A stretch of 64,000 bases of DNA. Source: Paramecium sonneborni (taxonomy: Eukaryota; Ciliophora; Oligohymenophorea; Peniculida; Parameciidae). The translations under genes and the position numbers were made by a program. Under the pieces are notes generated by a model. It searched no databases. It was not told where the DNA came from and was given only the letters and a program-made list of their open reading frames with translations. Numbering within the stretch: position 1 is the stretch's first letter; every line of letters starts with the position of its first letter. This document shows positions 1 through 11,169 of this stretch, one piece after another. Where the stretch lies: contig CAJJDN010000091.1 of the NCBI GenBank assembly GCA_905182985.1, positions 37,578 to 101,577 on the forward strand, read 5' to 3'.

Positions 1-707
1 TTTTTGAATAAATTAATTAAAATCTAGTATTTCTGTATAAACAAGATTATTCACTTTTTATAATTGATTTATTTGTGTTGTTTGTTTTTGACTCAAAAAT
101 AATATATATTTTTAATGAAAATTATGAAGAGATGATTAATTTAAATAATTAATAATAAAGCTCATCAAAATTACAAGTTTTACTTTCACAATTATAATAA
201 TTTATACATTCTTATCAAGTAATTTTCAAGACACAAAATAAAATACTTATTACAATTGAATCGATAGAAAATGCTGATTAAGACGAAATTAGTTTATCGT
301 TATATAAAAAAAAAATTCTTAATATTTATTCAATCATCTAAGATAAGATGATTAATTTTTAAAGAAACTATTCAGTTTATGACAAACTTCATTTCTTAAT
401 TTTAAAATTATTTTATTAAATAGCATTTTTTCATTATTTTATTATTTTCTCATATAAATGGTTATCTGAAGATTTAAAGACATTAGCAGATTTTATTATA
501 AATAAAATTATTAAAATTTATGTAAAAGAAAATAAATAAAAAAATTTTCAATTTTAAATAAAGAAAATGTTAATTATTTTTATTAATTTTCATAAATTAT
601 TATTATAATTTGATTAATAAGTTTATAATAATATTTAAAAATTTCTTTCATCTAAACAAAGTTTATATAATCACATCTTGTAATTCTTAATAAAGTACTT
701 TAAATGA
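1..707 (+). CDS. 3' end of an unrecognised gene, 5' truncated by window edge
   Basis: Reading from base 3 with TAA/TAG as Gln, 234 codons run without interruption to a TGA at 705-707. The predicted peptide is rich in Phe, Ile, Lys and Gln, with acidic/basic stretches such as ENADQDEISLSLYKKK and SEDLKTLADFIINKI. I recognise no domain. The beginning lies outside the window. After the TGA the same frame stays open for another 61 codons to a TGA at 891-893, so the stop may be a recent nonsense mutation in a longer gene. No intron is needed. It could also be an eroding pseudogene; I only claim that the stretch looks coding. Confidence 0.5.
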
Positions 708-1041
708 AAACTTGATGATCATAATTAATTTGTTTTGATTGAAACTTATTAAATGGAATTATAATAACTTAAAATTATCTTTTTCATCAAATTTAGTTCA
801 AAAGAGTAATTTAGAACATTTATAAGATTTCAAATAATTGTAGAAATAATTATAATTTAATTTATCAATTATCTAAATTAATAATAAAATTGATTCAATT
901 CTATGCTATTCTATCCAAATTAAATTATAAAATTTAAAGCTTAAATTAATAATAATAATAATTTAAATAAAAAAAGAAATATATGATATAGTGTTTATAA
1001 AAATGATATGTTATTGTTAAATTATAAGTTTTAATTAAAAA

Positions 1042-2229
1042 TCAACCAAAACAACCAAGAAGTCCATAAAAACCTCCAAAAATTCCAAACAAAACAACAG
1101 CTGTGTTGATTATTCGATTTAGAGGTTCAACTTTGAATCTAAAAGTCATATAATATGGAATAATATATCCAAGAGTTACACAACAAACACATCCAAAAAT
1201 AGATAAAACTATTGCGAAATTGGGATACAGAAATGCAATTAACTATATAGATATTTAATGAATTACCATTTAAGTAAGAACATATATAATTTTCATTTGA
1301 TATAATTCTTTCTTATTAAATATAGAATTAATTATTAAATAAAATGGCATATTTACCATTAAAGTATTGATAATGAGAATCGATACATAAGTAATCATTA
1401 AAATTGATAAAGTAATTAAGATTGAATAATTATGTTTGAATTGTTCTTAATAATTTGTAATAATAGATTAATTAGTATTTGTTTAAAATAATAATGAACT
1501 AGTAATTCCAAAAAACATAAATAAGATGGTTTCTAATGTCATAGCTTCGAATAGACATTTTTAAAAATGACTAGTATCTTCCATTTCAATTCTAATTTCA
1601 GTTAAAACACCATTCATATCATATGCAAATATCATGATACCAAAAGCAATCATAACTTTATCAGTATTCGATTCTGTTAATTTCCATTTATTTAATTCAA
1701 TTATAGCTAAGAAAGATAAATATGCAAATGAAATATATACTATTAATAATACTTACTTTAAAATAGGTACAAATATTTAAAGATTCTGAGCAAATGAAAA
1801 ACCGAATATGATTATAAATAATAGCACAAATATAATTATTTGACTCTATAAACTATATTCAAAATATGATCCTATTGTGATTTGAAATAAAATTATATAA
1901 GATAAACCACATCCAAAATTTAATATAATAGACATATTCTTGGCTAATGTGTAAATAAAACTATTTTCTCCATATGTTTAAGATAGATATTAAATTAAAG
2001 TTAATCGCTTTCTATCTCCTAAACAATTCACCATAATACACCATGATGAATATTATGTTGTACAAACTAATAATTATAATATTATTCCCCACCATAATCC
2101 TGCTTAAGCATAAGCATATGGCATTGCAAATATACCTGAACCTACTGTTACTTTTATTAATTTAATTGTTGTTTAGAAATTAGTTGATTTTGGTTATTCA
2201 TTATCTTATGTGATCATTAATGTTTCCAT
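1042..2229 (-). CDS. Amino acid/auxin permease-family transporter (Aa_trans, SLC32/36/38-like)
   Basis: 395 codons plus TGA, ATG at 2229. Near residue 30 the peptide reads KVTVGSGIFAMPYAYAQAG, the classic first transmembrane segment of the amino acid/auxin permease (AAAP) family, whose members carry amino acids across membranes by proton or sodium coupling. Further hydrophobic segments follow to the C-terminus, which ends in a glycine-rich membrane segment (VLFGIFGGFYGLLGCFG). About 400 residues is a little short but normal for the family. The whole gene reads through in one frame. A 24-nt GT..AG stretch at about 1242-1265 could be an intron, but being a multiple of three it leaves the frame unchanged either way. 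Substrate and membrane cannot be told from sequence. Confidence 0.85.
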
Positions 2230-2854
2230 TTTATTATTTGATTAAATTAATTCTCAAAAATGTAACAAACAAATATATAAATCTTATTTATTAATAATAA
2301 TATACTTATAATATATTTATCACTTCATATAATCATTGTTTAAATTTACATAAATTAATAGATCTAATTTATTAATCAGATATACTTTGAAATCACATTA
2401 AATATCAAAACTATATTTGAAGAATTCTTTTTTATTTTATTATTATAATTCACATTAGAAAATTCACTAGACAATTATAAATTTTATGAATTATATATAA
2501 GAATTTGATATGTTTCAAAATCTAAAGGTCTATATCTAATTATATTAATCAAGAAAATGATTTTAAACTTTCATTAATTTGAAAAAATACTTTAAAACAA
2601 TTAATAAAATAAGAAATTACAAAGACAAAAATAAAGTTTAGTAATTTTTATTAAAAGATCGAATAAAAATTATTAATTAATTATGAAAGTAATAAATAAA
2701 CAACAAAAAAGGGAAATTTGAAATTTTAGTTTAAAAGTTTTAGAACTTTATGTTATCCTTCTTCTTTGATAAATATACTCATTAATTCATGATTCTTAAT
2801 TATTTTAGTTGATAGAACCTTGTTTTTTATAATTCTTTTATTTTTGTTTCAATT

Positions 2855-5800
2855 TCATTCTTCTTAGAAGAAAATACAAAATTAATAGTAAACAAAGAAT
2901 AAAAAGAATTTAGTTATAAAATTTTAGTTCTATATCTGATCGTTAAATACTTCAAGAGATATTTATAATTATATTGATGATACTTTATTTTCAGCAATTA
3001 ATGTGAAAACTTAATTTTCTAAAACTTCATCATTAATTTTAATTAGATAACCAATATTTGCAAAAAACATCTTTTATTGTATACAATCATAAACAATAAA
3101 ATGAGTAGTATTAAATTGATGAAAAAGGTATTATCTTTCTAAAAATTGTTTTCCAATATAATGATAAAGATTTGATTATTCTAATAAATCATAAAAGTAA
3201 ATTAAATTAAATTACTTTAAGATTAAATTATTTTAATTAAAATATTCGTATTCCAAATCTTAATTTAGATTTTCAGGATTTCTTAAAATTTTTATTGGTC
3301 TATAAGAGATTTTAAAGTCTTCCATAAATATTATAATTTCACATATTACTAAATATTCTTAAAAAGCTTGAAGAATTGTTATTTATAATTTTTCATCAGC
3401 AATACTACATTCTAAAAAAATTAGTTAGTAATCATAATTTAATTTTTAGTTTGGATGTAAATATATTTAATTTTTAAGAACAATATCCATAGAATTCCAA
3501 GTAAGTGATGCAGTTCCTTTTACTTGAAATTCTAACTAATCTAGAGATAGAATTTGAAATAGTAATATTTATTGATTATTCTTTGTATTTAAAGATAGAG
3601 ATATATACAATTCATTATTACCTTTAATCTTCAATATTTCTAGAATATTCAAATGATTTTAAATCTATTATATACTGTATCCAATTATTTAATATATATC
3701 TATTGTATTTTAAGCTTTAATTATGATTAAATTTCCAGTTTTAAAGCTTTGACAATTAAAATGTAAAGGAAAATTAATAATTATTTCGAATATAGGTTCA
3801 GATTCTAATTATAAAGTAGTTTCATTAATCATATGTATGGATCCTCTTATTTCATTTCTATTTTTATTAAGAAATAAAACTAATAAAGATTTGTCATTGA
3901 ATTGAATGATATTTTATAAATGTGCTTTATTTTTTATTTAACTTTAAATTGATTTATCAAATAATATAATTAAATTGCTCTTATATTTAAATAGTATAAT
4001 ATTTATAATATTTTATACACCAGGAAATTATGATCCTAGATTAATAGTCTATAATTTAGCATCTTTTAAAATTTCTTAATTATTAATTATTTCATATAGT
4101 AACATAGGTCCTTATATTTTTATATGATTATTATTTATGATTTAGACATTATTAATTGGACCATAAATATAATCATTTATATTAAATTTTAATTCTTTCT
4201 ATGATATAAATTTTAGTAGAACATCATTCTATTTTTTTAATAATTTAAAGCATTCATTATAGCTCTTTATAGAGATTTCTACATTCATTATAGAATCATT
4301 AGAATTTATAGGTATTATTTAAAATTAAATCTATTTTATGTTAGTAAGATCATTCTACTCTAGCAATAGATTATCTATTTAAATTTCAAAATCTTTTGTA
4401 TTGTATTTATAAATGTTGTCATCTTAATCATAATAAAATAGAAATTCTTAAACGAAAAAAAATTAAACTCTTCCTATTTCAATAATTTTGTATTATTTTA
4501 GAGGAAATTTAATTGAAACAGCAAATAACAAAATATATGTTTTTGTTAATTTTTTAGTTGCAATAGCTAAATAATTATAATAATAATTAATTTAGTATTC
4601 TAATGGTCTTATGATTTCATAATCATTCAAATCAATCTTATTTAAAATTGATATTTAATCTTCAATAAGAATTTATTCAATTATTAAATTATTAATAAGA
4701 TGTACTCCTAAAATATAATATTTAGAGCTTAATATAATTCTTAATACAACTATCTATATAGAACCTATTTCAATCCAATGAATTTATGAATGATTATCTA
4801 TTATCAAATATTAATTAAATTAAATAAGTTAAGGTTAATATTTTACAAAATAGAATGCTTGAAATTATTAAGTTTCTTTTTATGTTTATAAATACATTTG
4901 ATTCAGATTGGCCAAGATATTTTTGATTTTTTGATCGATCATCAAAGTAGATGCTGTACATAAATCAAATAATTAAATTTCTTCTCTATTTTAAGTGAAT
5001 ACAATAATAATATCTAAAAATTAAAGTATATTGATTATTTCACTTTTAAATCTATATTCAAAATTCTCTGGTTAAGTAGCTAGAAAAATTGTTTATCTTA
5101 ATATTTTTTTATCCTTTAACCACATAAAAATAGAACTTCCGTATTAGAATACCTAATTTTATTAAGTTTTGATTTGATGTAATAATTATCCATCACAACT
5201 TTAGTAATGAATATAATTTTTAGTTTTTGTTAATGTAAAAGATTTTTAATTATCACTTTAATAATATACTAAGGTTTAATCTATATATCATATAAATATA
5301 TTTTTTAGAAGATTTAATGAAATTTCTGGGATATGAAAATCTATAAAATAAGATTTCATTTGCAATTAAATCTATTTAAAATATGAGATTAAATTAATTA
5401 TCAAAGTAAAATTGCGAATGATTGATATTAATTATTTATTATAATTATTTGTCATAAATTATTAATAATTAATTATTATTTTAAACAAAAAGTATATCCC
5501 GAAATAAATTGATATTAAAATTAGTACCTTCTAATTCTAATTAAATATTTTTTTTTTTNTGAATGATTATCTATTATCAAATATTAATTAAATTAAATAA
5601 GTTAAGGTTAATATTTTACAAAATAGAATGCTTGAAATTATTAAGTTTCTTTTTATGTTTATAAATACATTTGATTCAGATTGGCCAAGATATTTTTGAT
5701 TTTTTGATCGATCATCAAAGTAGATGCTGTACATAAATCAAATAATTAAATTTCTTCTCTATTTTAAGTGAATACAATAATAATATCTAAAAATTAAAGT

Positions 5801-7521
5801 ATATTGATTATTTCACTTTTAAATCTATATTCAAAATTCTCTGGTTAAGTAGCTAGAAAAATTGTTTATCTTAATATTTTTTTATCCTTTAACCACATAA
5901 AAATAGAACTTCCGTATTAGAATACCTAATTTTATTAAGTTTTGATTTGATGTAATAATTATCCATCACAACTTTAGTAATGAATATAATTTTTAGTTTT
6001 TGTTAATGTAAAAGATTTTTAATTATCACTTTAATAATATACTAAGGTTTAATCTATATGGTTAAAATTATTTAAATTCCTACAAAATAAATTAAATGAA
6101 GAATTATCAAAAATACTTATATTTAAATCATGATTTAAAGGTAATTGTATATAATATTAGCCAATTAAATTAAAACTTTATTTGCTTAATTAAATGATTG
6201 ATTAATTTTGGCAAATATTTATCAAATTGAAATTTTGAATTAATTAAGGAGTTTTTAAAATATATTAAATTTCAAAGCAGAAATAATTATAAGCTTAAAG
6301 TAGTGATTAACTGTATATCATATAAATATATTTTTTAGAAGATTTAATGAAATTTCTGGGATATGAAAATCTATAAAATAAGATTTCATTTGCAATTAAA
6401 TCTATTTAAAATATGAGATTAAATTAATTATCAAAGTAAAATTGCGAATGATTGATATTAATTATTTATTATAATTATTTGTCATAAATTATTAATAATT
6501 AATTATTATTTTAAACAAAAAGTATATCCCGAAATAAATTGATATTAAAATTAGTACCTTCTAATTCTAATTAAATATTTTTTTTTTTTATTACTGTCTT
6601 GTTAACTGAAGAAATATAATGAATATGATATACTGGATTGCAAGTCTATGAAAGTAAAACCTATTTTAAATTTAAAAAATTTTTGAAAACTATTTGAAAA
6701 GTTAACGAGTTATTCTCATAAATTATAAATGTGAAATAATTAGTTTCTGTAATAAGAAATAACTAATTTTGTTAACATAAATCAATATTCTCTAGATAAT
6801 TTATTTATTATGAATAATTATTTTATGCTATTTATTCATTTAAAGTTACATTTAATTATTCGTTATAATAAGTAAATACTCCCCAATTTTGACATTGAAA
6901 GAATGCAATCAAATAATGTTGATCAGATATTATAAAGTATTTTCTTTTACATAAAGTATACCTATTATCTTATTCTATATTAAATTACACTAACAATTTT
7001 GTTTTGTTTTCAAAATCAATGCTGTATAATTTCAAAAATAAATCTTAAAAGCAAAATACAATAAATTCAAAATTTTCCTAGAAATAAAATTAATCGCATT
7101 TATTGTCAACTTTGACATTTAAAAATATTTAGAGTTTATTTTATTCTATAAAATTTTCTCTTCCATCTTCATTAATATTCTTTACTTTTATACAAGTGAT
7201 AAAATAATAATCAGATTTTTTAAATAAGCAAAAAAGCTTATCAAAAACTGAAAAAATATTATTTATTTCAATCATTTATGTTGAAATTATTTCTTCTGAT
7301 CCAACATTTTTACTTCTTAATGATTCTTTAATAATATCATAATTCCCATAATTTAAAGCTTGTAAATCATTTTCATCGCTTTAGATTATTAATGTATTAT
7401 CCTTTTTTACAAAAAATATTTCTTCAGGCTCCAATATTGAAATTTAACAGTTAATTGTTTCACATAATATTATTTAGAACATGAAATTAGTAATTAGAAC
7501 AAATTCAAACAAATATTGCAT
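2855..7521 (-). CDS. Large secreted/membrane protein, paralogue of the gene at 18486-22418; disrupted in this assembly
   Basis: ATG at 7521 begins with a hydrophobic leader (MQYLFEFVLITNFMFQIILC). The reading then follows the intact paralogue at 18486-22418 along its length (for example NYDIIKESL versus NYNIVEESL, and FSYPRN in both). Three things break it here. (1) An overlap duplication (4787-5558 repeated at 5560-6588, joined by one N). (2) A 257-bp IES inside the second copy. (3) Two frameshifts relative to the paralogue: one at the IES junction, one in the C-terminal membrane segment, where the frame used stops at 2855 while another frame carries RRMKLKQKQ, matching RRMQLKRKQ of the paralogue. 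Removing the duplicate and the IES leaves 3,637 nt, not a multiple of three. Function unknown. It may be a pseudogene or a real gene damaged by assembly. Confidence 0.6.
4787..5558. repeat. Overlap duplication, copy 1 (IES-free)
   Basis: These 772 bases recur at 5560-6588. Wherever I compared them the copies are identical except for one 257-bp insert in the second copy. A single N at 5559 separates them and copy 1 stops in a poly-T run. This is what results when two contigs with overlapping ends are placed side by side without merging, so the duplication is probably not in the cell's DNA. Confidence 0.85.
5560..6588. repeat. Overlap duplication, copy 2 (carries the IES)
   Basis: Second copy of 4787-5558, with an extra 257 bp. 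It continues seamlessly into the 5' part of the disrupted membrane-protein gene, so this is the copy attached to the gene's start. The insert probably stopped the assembler from merging the two contigs. Confidence 0.85.
6057..6315. mobile_element. Retained internal eliminated sequence (IES), about 257 bp, TA-flanked
   Basis: Comparison with copy 1 shows an insert between TA at 6057-6058 and TA at 6314-6315. Removing 6057-6313 recreates the copy 1 sequence exactly and leaves one TA. The right end, read inward on the minus strand, is TACAGTTA, a perfect fit to the Paramecium IES end consensus TAYAGYNR. The left end is TATGGTTA, one mismatch. IESs are Tc1/mariner-derived germline sequences cut out by a PiggyMac-type transposase during macronuclear development. 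At 257 bp (not a multiple of three) it would shift the frame of the gene it sits in. Either this contig came from DNA where excision failed, or germline DNA was present in the library. Confidence 0.9.
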
Positions 7522-8248
7522 TTTTTATAAATTATTTAAATTAGTATATAAATACTTTAATTTTAATTAAAAAGAAACTATTTATTATTATTATTATCCA
7601 TAAGAATTAAAAAATCGTCTACTCTCTTAAATAATTATTAATTCATTTTAATAATTTTATAAATTTATTTATTTTAAAATCAATCATAAGTTATTAATCA
7701 ATCATAAGTTATTAATCAATCATTAGTTATTAATCAATTCATATACTTAGCACTTCTAGTTTTAATTACTAAAATATATTCAATTTATATTACAAATCAA
7801 CTTTACAAATCTATTTATTTTGACAAATTTTATATAAAATACTATTTTGATTTTATTCTAAACTTTTTAATATATTAATTTAATTGTTGTTTAAATGCGA
7901 AATTATGATTTTATGTTATCTTCAAACTTTTTTTATAGATAGCTAAATGTAATTTTTATTCAGAATACTATAATTATTAATTATTCAAAATCTAAATAAA
8001 AACTTTAACTGGATTTTAAATTAATTTTTTCACTTTAATTATACATATATTAATTAAAATTTTATTTGTTGACTTTTGATAGAATATGGGATGTTTTTTT
8101 ATTTAAAAACTAATCTAATTAATTTATAAATTATCCTTAATTTAATAAAAGTATATTTTAAGTAGTAACTTAATAAGAATGTACGAAAACTGAAATAAAT
8201 TTTTATTTTTATTGAAATATTTCAAAATAATTGAAAATGAATAAAAAA
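7522..8248. other. AT-rich spacer without recognisable gene
   Basis: No frame gives a convincing peptide. It lies between the start of the disrupted membrane gene and a pseudogene on the same strand. It contains the short tandem repeat at 7679-7735. Confidence 0.5.
7679..7735. repeat. 18-bp tandem repeat, three copies
   Basis: The unit ATCAATCATAAGTTATTA is repeated head to tail about three times; the last copy has one substitution (CATTAG for CATAAG). It lies about 160 bp upstream of the membrane-gene ATG at 7521. Probably a simple minisatellite. Confidence 0.75.
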
Positions 8249-8965
8249 TCAATTACTTTTAGATAACAAAATGATTGTTTAATAGCTAAACTATTAATCA
8301 TACTATACATATTTCTTTAACTTAAATTAGCATGGCTAATTCTTTGTCATCAAATTTTCTCGATTTTTGTTAGCAATGCATAAATAAGTGTATTATTATT
8401 TTAGATTTATTGTTAATTTATCTAATTCTTTTAAATTGAATATATGGATACCTCCTCTGTAATTATCAATTTTCTAATTCATCCTAATTTTTATTAGTTT
8501 ATTTTAGAATTTCTGAAATTAACTCTTATATTCTTTTAAAAATGATATTTTGAAAATAAGATCTAGATAATTTTTTTCTTTTACTGTGTATTCATTCCTA
8601 ATTAATACTAATGATAATTAGTTTTTATTTTTCTTCTTTTTCATTGTATTAATTAAGTTTTACCCTACTAATCATTTATAACTGAACTTTTTATTTTTGT
8701 TTTTTTCAGAATTCTATGCTGGTCTTATTTTTTTTTATGAATTAATACTTGCCTAATTTAACTTAAATCTATTATTATCATCATTTAATTAATAAAAATA
8801 GACATTATTTTTAATAGAATTTATTAAAATTTCATTTGTTCACTATTATTAGTAATTCCCATTATCTTATGAGGGTTTTATATTTTTAAAATTTAAAAGA
8901 TTGAATTCAATTGTTTACATAATATTTCTTTAATTTGAATCTTATGTGTATAAATTCGAAGGCAT
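8249..8965 (-). pseudogene. Decayed gene with two in-frame TGA codons
   Basis: From ATG at 8965 one frame runs 239 codons to TGA at 8249, broken only by TGA at 8840-8842 (codon 42) and 8672-8674 (codon 98). No frameshift is needed. The peptide looks like ordinary ciliate protein (SINSQKKIRPAQNSEKNK, IDNYRGGIHIFNLKELDK). I recognise no family. Because every confident gene in this window ends at TGA, the two internal TGAs are best read as nonsense mutations rather than readthrough. An intron model that removes both was not found. Confidence 0.45.
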
Positions 8966-9669
8966 TTCAAAATATTTTAAATATTATTGTAATTTCTTTT
9001 TCTTTTTCAAAACTTAGAGATCATTTTTATACAATTATAATAATTCTATTAAAATTACTGTAAAAAGTATAAATTAATGAAATAAAAAATTCTAAATATC
9101 TTTCTAAATTTAGTTTTTAATTTGATATTTTATATATTATATTGCCATAAAATAGAATTATAGTTGATATAATAATTTTTGATTATTAGGATTTATAAAT
9201 TGTAAAGGAATAATTTTGTACAGGCCAGAATAAATATTGAAATTTACAGGTAAAATTTAATAAAAATTATTTTTCTCTTATAAAATTAGAAAATCAATCT
9301 AGATATTGAATAAATTTTTAGATAAGAAATTTATTTAGATTTCACAATTTAAAGGATTTTGAGTTTTATTTTTTCATTTGTTTAATGTCAAAATTTTATA
9401 ATTGATGCAATTAATTAGAAAATATCTAAAAGTGATTTGATATTATATGATAATGGATATTTGAAAAATAATATATGATTAAAATGTAAATTTAAAACTT
9501 CTAATTATAATAAAATAGTTATCTATAATTATTTTAACTCAGATATTATAGTATCGATTTTGAGTTAAAATTAAGTAATACTAAGTTATTGATTGAATTT
9601 TTAGTTTTCCTATTTTTAAATTTTACATAATATTGGTGATTTGATAATTTTAATTAATTATTAATCATA
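8966..9669. other. Spacer upstream of WD40 gene with faint coding traces
   Basis: About 9200-9480 on the plus strand has two overlapping open frames of 50-90 codons with ordinary-looking composition but no start or shared frame with the WD40 gene at 9670. They may be remains of a longer 5' part of that gene. Nothing else is visible. Confidence 0.3.
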
Positions 9670-10659
9670 ATGTTTTCTATTCTTAAATCTTCAGTTGAAA
9701 TTTCAGAACAAAAATAATTCCATTATGAACTTGATTAATAAATATCTATACCAGATGCTTGGTGTGGCTCAATTTCTATAAATTCTAATAAATTATTACT
9801 TTTTGCTGGATGTTCATTTAGAACTTTAATCTTTTAATTTAGTAAATAAACTAAATTATTAGTATCAATATTGGAAGAAAATTTTGCAATAAGTACTATA
9901 TTATTGAAAAATAATTCAAAAGAAGCATTTAAAGGAGATTGTAAAGGGAATATTAAAATTACTTAAATAAATGGGTTAAATAATTATCGATTTTTAATTA
10001 AGTCTAAAGAACATAAAGATTGTATTACTCAATTTTTGATATCAAAAGATGAACAACTTTTTATTTCAAGTAGTATTGATGGAAATATTAAATTTTGGAA
10101 TTCAGGATATTTGATAAATTGCATTTAAACTATAGAAAGCAATTTAGGTAGTGTTCTTGGGATAAGTTTGAATTAATCAGAAAATGAATTAATTGCATGT
10201 GGAAAAAAATAGATAATTTTAGTTATTAATAAATCAATTATAAATAAGTAATGGTATATATTTCATTAAATTGAAACAGAGTCTTATGGATATAGATTAT
10301 GTTATATTTCAGAAAATGCATTTACTTTTCAACCTAATTGTCTTGGAAAATTGCAAATTTATTAAAAAAATCAACTATCCTTTTTTTATAACAATATAAA
10401 TGAATTCTAAGTTAAGAGAAATTATATAGATTGTTTATTCCCATAATAATATATTCAAAAAAAATCAATATTAATCAATAAGATAGGAAATTTTATTTAT
10501 ATTATTAAATTCATAAATTAAACTCAAATTCTTTAAGTTTAAGTTATTGATTTTGAAACTTACAATATATATGGATCAATTAGTGATGATGCAGAATTCT
10601 TAATAACCTGGGATGATAAAACTGAGTTAATATCTATTAGAAAATTACAAGAAATTTGA
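9670..10659 (+). CDS. WD40-repeat protein (shorter paralogue)
   Basis: 329 codons plus TGA, uninterrupted. WD40-type blades are visible though degenerate: KDCITQFLISKDEQLFISS followed by IDGNIKFWN near the middle, and a last blade DDAEFLITWDD near the C-terminus. WD40 propellers are protein-binding scaffolds; no catalytic role is implied. It is a clear paralogue of the gene at 17162-18208 (YGYRLCYISENAFTF versus YGYRLSYITDSIFIF; IYGSISDDAEFLITWD versus IYGTLTDDGEFLIIWD). The N-terminal half has fewer obvious blades, so it may be a truncated member of a larger family. Partner unknown. Confidence 0.8.
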
Positions 10660-11169
10660 ATTTAATTATTTTCCTTCATTTTTAGATTTACTTTTGTATT
10701 CTAATTAATTTATTTAATTAATATTCTTAGAAATTACTTTCTTCAAATATTATATAAATAAATTTCATAGTAAAATATAAGGATTTTTATTTATTAATAT
10801 GATTTCATATATTTTGATATATCAAAAAATACAGGAAAATATAGATAATTGGCTAAGTATTAATATTAGCAAAAATATTTATTAATTAAATATATTTCTA
10901 TAAAAAGAATTAATTTTATAAAATTTGGAATAATTCTTCTTCTTTTTAAACTTTGAAATTGATTCTTATTGTTTTAATTGAAAATGTATTAAAGAATATA
11001 ATCTTATATAGTTTAAAATGTATAATATGGAAGTTAGACTCTAAAATTAAGAATTGTTTTATGAGAAGTATCTATAATTTCAAAGAATAGTATTTATAGA
11101 TTTACTTATAAAATTCTAATATATTAAAGATGATAGATTTTATAAAAATAATTATTATTATTAGTTTAA
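10660..11169. other. Spacer, no gene seen
   Basis: About 510 bp of AT-rich DNA between two plus-strand genes. No frame carries a recognisable peptide. Confidence 0.5.

Noticed and set aside
1740..1756. 17-nt GT..AG segment in the amino-acid transporter as an intron
   Set aside because: The frame runs through it without interruption; removing 17 nt would break it.
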